DNA from: Wolbachia sp.
Lineage (GTDB): Bacteria > Pseudomonadota > Alphaproteobacteria > Rickettsiales > Anaplasmataceae
Reading direction: 5' to 3'
Length of the DNA: 6,912 bases
Assembly: GCA_022836975.1 (NCBI GenBank)
Contig: JAIXMJ010000046.1
Location: 1-6,912, forward strand
The notes under the pieces are model-generated. The model did not search any database, was not told the origin of the DNA, and saw only the letters and a program-made list of their open reading frames with translations. Positions 5,140-6,912 of this stretch are shown here, piece by piece (positions within the stretch are counted from its first letter, which is position 1; each line of letters starts with the position of its first letter). Both the position numbers and the translations under genes were made by a program.

Positions 5140-6912
5140 ATGATTAATGATTACAAACCGTTCTTTTTAGAATATAGAGATAAAAACTCTGGTAAATTCT
5201 ACCAAAGTCGTCTTTCTTCTAGTAATGTGGATGCTATTGCTCATCAAGATTATGAAGGCCGTCGCTATGAATTTTTTTTCAATGAAAGTGGTGAACTGAA
5301 ATGGGTTGATTTTATACCTAATGTTAATGACCGATCCGAAAAGAAAAGAGTACCATATGGTGACATGGTACAGTATCTTACAAAATTTGATGAAATTAAT
5401 AAGAAATATGATGAAATTAATAAGAAAATTCAAGGTGTTGATATAAGCAAATTTGTGGGCAAGGAAGCACAGCTTAATACGCTTGCAGGTAAGGAAAATG
5501 AATTGACTGCACTTACAGATAAAAAAGAGCAGCTTATCCATCTTGCAAGTAAACAAGTTGACTTGATAAATCTTGCAAATAAGATAGGCGTAGGTACAGC
5601 AGATACGAAAATAGAGCTGAAAGAGATAGTAACAAAGGATGGATTGTCAGACATCACGGAAGTGATGAATAAGATAAATGTGGGTAGTGTACCTACAAGT
5701 GAAAAAGTTGACCTCAGTAAATTTCTAGGCAAAGAAACGAAGCTTAGTAAACTTGTGGATAAAATAGATATAGGTCAAGTGCCTAAAAATCAGACAGTTA
5801 AATTAGGTCCATTTGTAGGCAAAGAAACGAAGCTTGGTAATCTTGTGGATAAAATAGATATAGGTCAAGTGCATAAAGATCAGACAGTTAAATTAGGCCC
5901 ATTTGTAGGCAAAGAAACGAAGCTTAGTAAGCTTGCAAGTAAAGCAGATGAATTGAATACACTTGCAGCTAAAAAAGAGCAGATCATCAATCTTGCAATT
6001 AAACAAGGTGACTTGATAAATCTTGCAAATAAGATAGGCGTAGATACAGCAGATACGAAAATAGAGCTGAAAGAGATAGTAACAAAGGATGGATTGTCAG
6101 ACATCAAGAACGCGATGGGTAAGATAAATGAATTATCAGATATCAAAAAAGTGACGGATAAGATAAATATAGCCAATATGCAAGGAAGCACGAAAGTGGA
6201 CATAAGTAAATTTGTGGACAAGGAAGAAAAGCTTGGTGAGCTTGCAAACAAGATCAGTATCACAAACGGACAAAATAACACAAAAATGGTAGAGCTGGAA
6301 GGTGTAAAGACAAGTGAATTATCCAATATCAAAAAAGTGACGGATAAGATAAATATAGGCAATATGAAAGAAAGCACGAAAGTGGATATAAGTAAATTTC
6401 TAGGCAAGGAAGCACAGCTTAACACGCTTGCAGGTAAGGAAAATGAATTGACTGCACTTACAGATAAAAAAGATCAGATTATTAAGCTTGTGGATAAAAT
6501 AGATGTACGTCATGTTGGCAATACGCAAGTAAACTTAAATGAATTATCAGATATCAAGAAAGTGACGGATAAGATAAATATAGGCAATATGAAAGAAAGC
6601 ACACAAGTGGACATAAGTAAATTTGTGGACAAGGAAGAAAAGCTTGGTGAGCTTGCAAACAAGATCAGTATCACAAACGGACAAAATAACACAAAAATGG
6701 TAGAGCTGGAAGGTGTAAAGACAAGTGAATTATTCAACATCAAAAAAGTGACTGATAAGATAAATATAGGCAATATGAAAGGAAACACGACAGTAGACAT
6801 AAGTAAATTTGTGGACAAGGAAGAAAAGCTTGGTGAGCTTGCAAACAAGATCAGTATCACAAACGGACAAAATAACACAAAAATGGTAGAGCTGGAAGGT
6901 GTAAAGACAAGT
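5140..6912 (+). CDS. Large modular repeat protein, N-terminal 591 residues (runs off right edge)
   Basis: The frame is open from ATG 5140 to the last base with no stop; an in-frame TAA at 5128-5130 makes this the first possible ATG. I do not recognise the family. Residues 1-80 are non-repetitive, aromatic-rich and globular-looking (FFLEYRDKNSGKFYQSRL; a YEFFFNESGELKWVDF strand-like stretch with the only Trp, 55). Residues 83-96 are a doubled heptad (FDEINKK, YDEINKK). From about 100 onward the protein is a Lys/Leu/Ile/Asp/Asn-rich mosaic of repeats, many on a ten-residue LxxLxxKxxx rhythm. There is no signal peptide, membrane helix or cysteine, and no proline after residue 254, so it is probably a soluble elongated protein. 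Base composition is less AT-rich than the flanking genes. By analogy with Ehrlichia tandem-repeat proteins it may be a secreted effector or surface antigen; that is inference, since any C-terminal secretion signal lies outside the window. Confidence 0.9.
   Translation, partial: MINDYKPFFLEYRDKNSGKFYQSRLSSSNVDAIAHQDYEGRRYEFFFNESGELKWVDFIPNVNDRSEKKRVPYGDMVQYLTKFDEINKKYDEINKKIQGVDISKFVGKEAQLNTLAGKENELTALTDKKEQLIHLASKQVDLINLANKIGVGTADTKIELKEIVTKDGLSDITEVMNKINVGSVPTSEKVDLSKFLGKETKLSKLVDKIDIGQVPKNQTVKLGPFVGKETKLGNLVDKIDIGQVHKDQTVKLGPFVGKETKLSKLASKADELNTLAAKKEQIINLAIKQGDLINLANKIGVDTADTKIELKEIVTKDGLSDIKNAMGKINELSDIKKVTDKINIANMQGSTKVDISKFVDKEEKLGELANKISITNGQNNTKMVELEGVKTSELSNIKKVTDKINIGNMKESTKVDISKFLGKEAQLNTLAGKENELTALTDKKDQIIKLVDKIDVRHVGNTQVNLNELSDIKKVTDKINIGNMKESTQVDISKFVDKEEKLGELANKISITNGQNNTKMVELEGVKTSELFNIKKVTDKINIGNMKGNTTVDISKFVDKEEKLGELANKISITNGQNNTKMVELEGVKTS
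5386..5427 (+). repeat. Tandem 21-bp repeat, two copies
   Basis: Units 5386-5406 and 5407-5427 differ only in the second base (TTT versus TAT). They encode FDEINKK and YDEINKK (residues 83-96), a true seven-residue repeat that could form a short coiled-coil linker between the N-terminal region and the ten-residue repeats. Confidence 0.85.
5461..5532 (+). repeat. 72-bp block, copy 1 (copy 2 at 6406-6477)
   Basis: The 72 bases at 5461-5532 recur at 6406-6477 with only two differences (T/C and G/T), 945 bases apart and in frame. They encode KEAQLNTLAGKENELTALTD and the following KK. In the second position the block is spliced into the middle of a 186-bp unit, replacing its second half, which suggests gene conversion or unequal exchange between modules. 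Confidence 0.85.
5521..5666 (+). repeat. Dispersed ~146-bp repeat, copy 1 (copy 2 at 5971-6116)
   Basis: This segment and 5971-6116 align without gaps at a 450-base offset, mostly identical except near both ends and at one internal position. Both encode a stretch starting KKEQ, through DLINLANKIGV, TADTKIELKEIVTKDGLSDI. The two copies bracket the 90-bp tandem units, so the larger architecture is block, 90-bp array, block. Confidence 0.85.
5731..5934 (+). repeat. 90-bp tandem repeat, two full copies plus a partial
   Basis: Units start at 5731, 5821 and 5911, each with AAAGAAACGAAGCTT. Each full unit encodes 30 residues, KETKLSKLVDKIDIGQVPKN then QTVKLGPFVG, with small changes in copy 2 (GN for SK, H for P, D for N). 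The third copy departs from the pattern after about 24 bases and passes into the decapeptide series. Thirty residues is three of the ten-residue modules. Confidence 0.88.
6130..6912 (+). repeat. 186-bp (62-residue) repeat array, three full units and one hybrid
   Basis: Full units lie at 6130-6315, 6541-6726 and 6727-6912 (residues 331-392, 468-529 and 530-591), the last ending exactly at the window edge, so the array probably continues. Each begins ELSDIKKVTDKINI (or ELFN) and ends in TKMVELEGVKTS. A stretch of 129 bases is identical between 6194-6322 and 6605-6733, and 117 bases are identical between 6610-6726 and 6796-6912. The segment 6316-6540 is a hybrid: its first ~30 residues follow the 62-residue unit, then switch to the KEAQLNTLAGKENE block seen near the start of the protein. 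Near-identity at silent sites points to recent duplication or ongoing homogenisation. Confidence 0.9.

Noticed and set aside
5386..5934. Classical heptad coiled coil across the repeat region
   Set aside because: Only FDEINKK/YDEINKK has a period of seven; the following modules repeat every ten residues, out of step with a heptad.
5880..6425. Long minus-strand open frame (181 residues), with others at 5167-5556, 5430-5732 and 6510-6878
   Set aside because: They lie antisense to the repeat-protein gene. Their Ser/Phe/Leu-rich repetitive translation is the mirror of the Lys/Asn/Leu repeats, and periodic codons keep the opposite frame open. They have no ribosome binding sites and no recognisable domains.
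5731..6912. Possible CRISPR or satellite-type array
   Set aside because: The repeats are in frame, multiples of 3, adjacent without unique spacers, and code for a continuous protein.
5140..6912. RTX-type calcium-binding toxin repeats
   Set aside because: No GGxGxDxUx nonapeptides are present; the repeats are Lys/Leu-rich instead.

Overview
The window looks like part of an obligate intracellular Rickettsiales chromosome, most likely Ehrlichia or a close relative in Anaplasmataceae. This is inferred from the strong A+T bias, the tightly packed and overlapping genes, the character of the encoded proteins (primary sigma factor, chromosomal ParA/ParB, a partial Mrp/Mnh antiporter set, TerC), and a large in-frame tandem-repeat protein of the kind known from Ehrlichia. 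No database search was possible, so the genus is a judgement.

Positions 1-4198 (minus strand). Read in the direction of transcription, the order is parA, parB, mnhF, mnhG, a gene for the C-terminal MrpA-type domains (DUF4040 plus MbhE-like), an unlisted 47-residue small ORF, mnhB, mnhC, then the start of rpoD, which runs off the left edge. From parA to mnhC the genes overlap by 4 to 28 bases or are separated by only 9, so they almost certainly form one transcription unit. ParA starts with TTG behind a good ribosome binding site. ParA and ParB form a chromosome-partition pair. The Mnh proteins are membrane subunits of a cation/proton antiporter-like complex, but the large proton-pumping subunits (MrpA N-terminal part, MrpD) and MrpE are not here. 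A 100-base gap before rpoD holds a 13-bp interrupted inverted repeat.

Positions 4199-4371 are a divergent intergenic region with an AT-rich palindrome near parA.

Positions 4372-6912 (plus strand). A complete TerC-family membrane protein is followed by a gene open from 5140 to the right edge (591 codons, no stop in the window). It has a short non-repetitive N-terminal region and then a mosaic of internal repeats: 21-bp, 90-bp and 186-bp tandem units plus dispersed blocks. Beneath several of these lies a ten-residue rhythm, LxxLxxKxxx. This is the most unusual item in the window. It is probably a lineage-specific, rapidly evolving protein and possibly a host-interaction factor, though nothing in the visible part proves that.

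No tRNA, rRNA, insertion sequence, CRISPR array, parS site or clear intrinsic terminator was seen.
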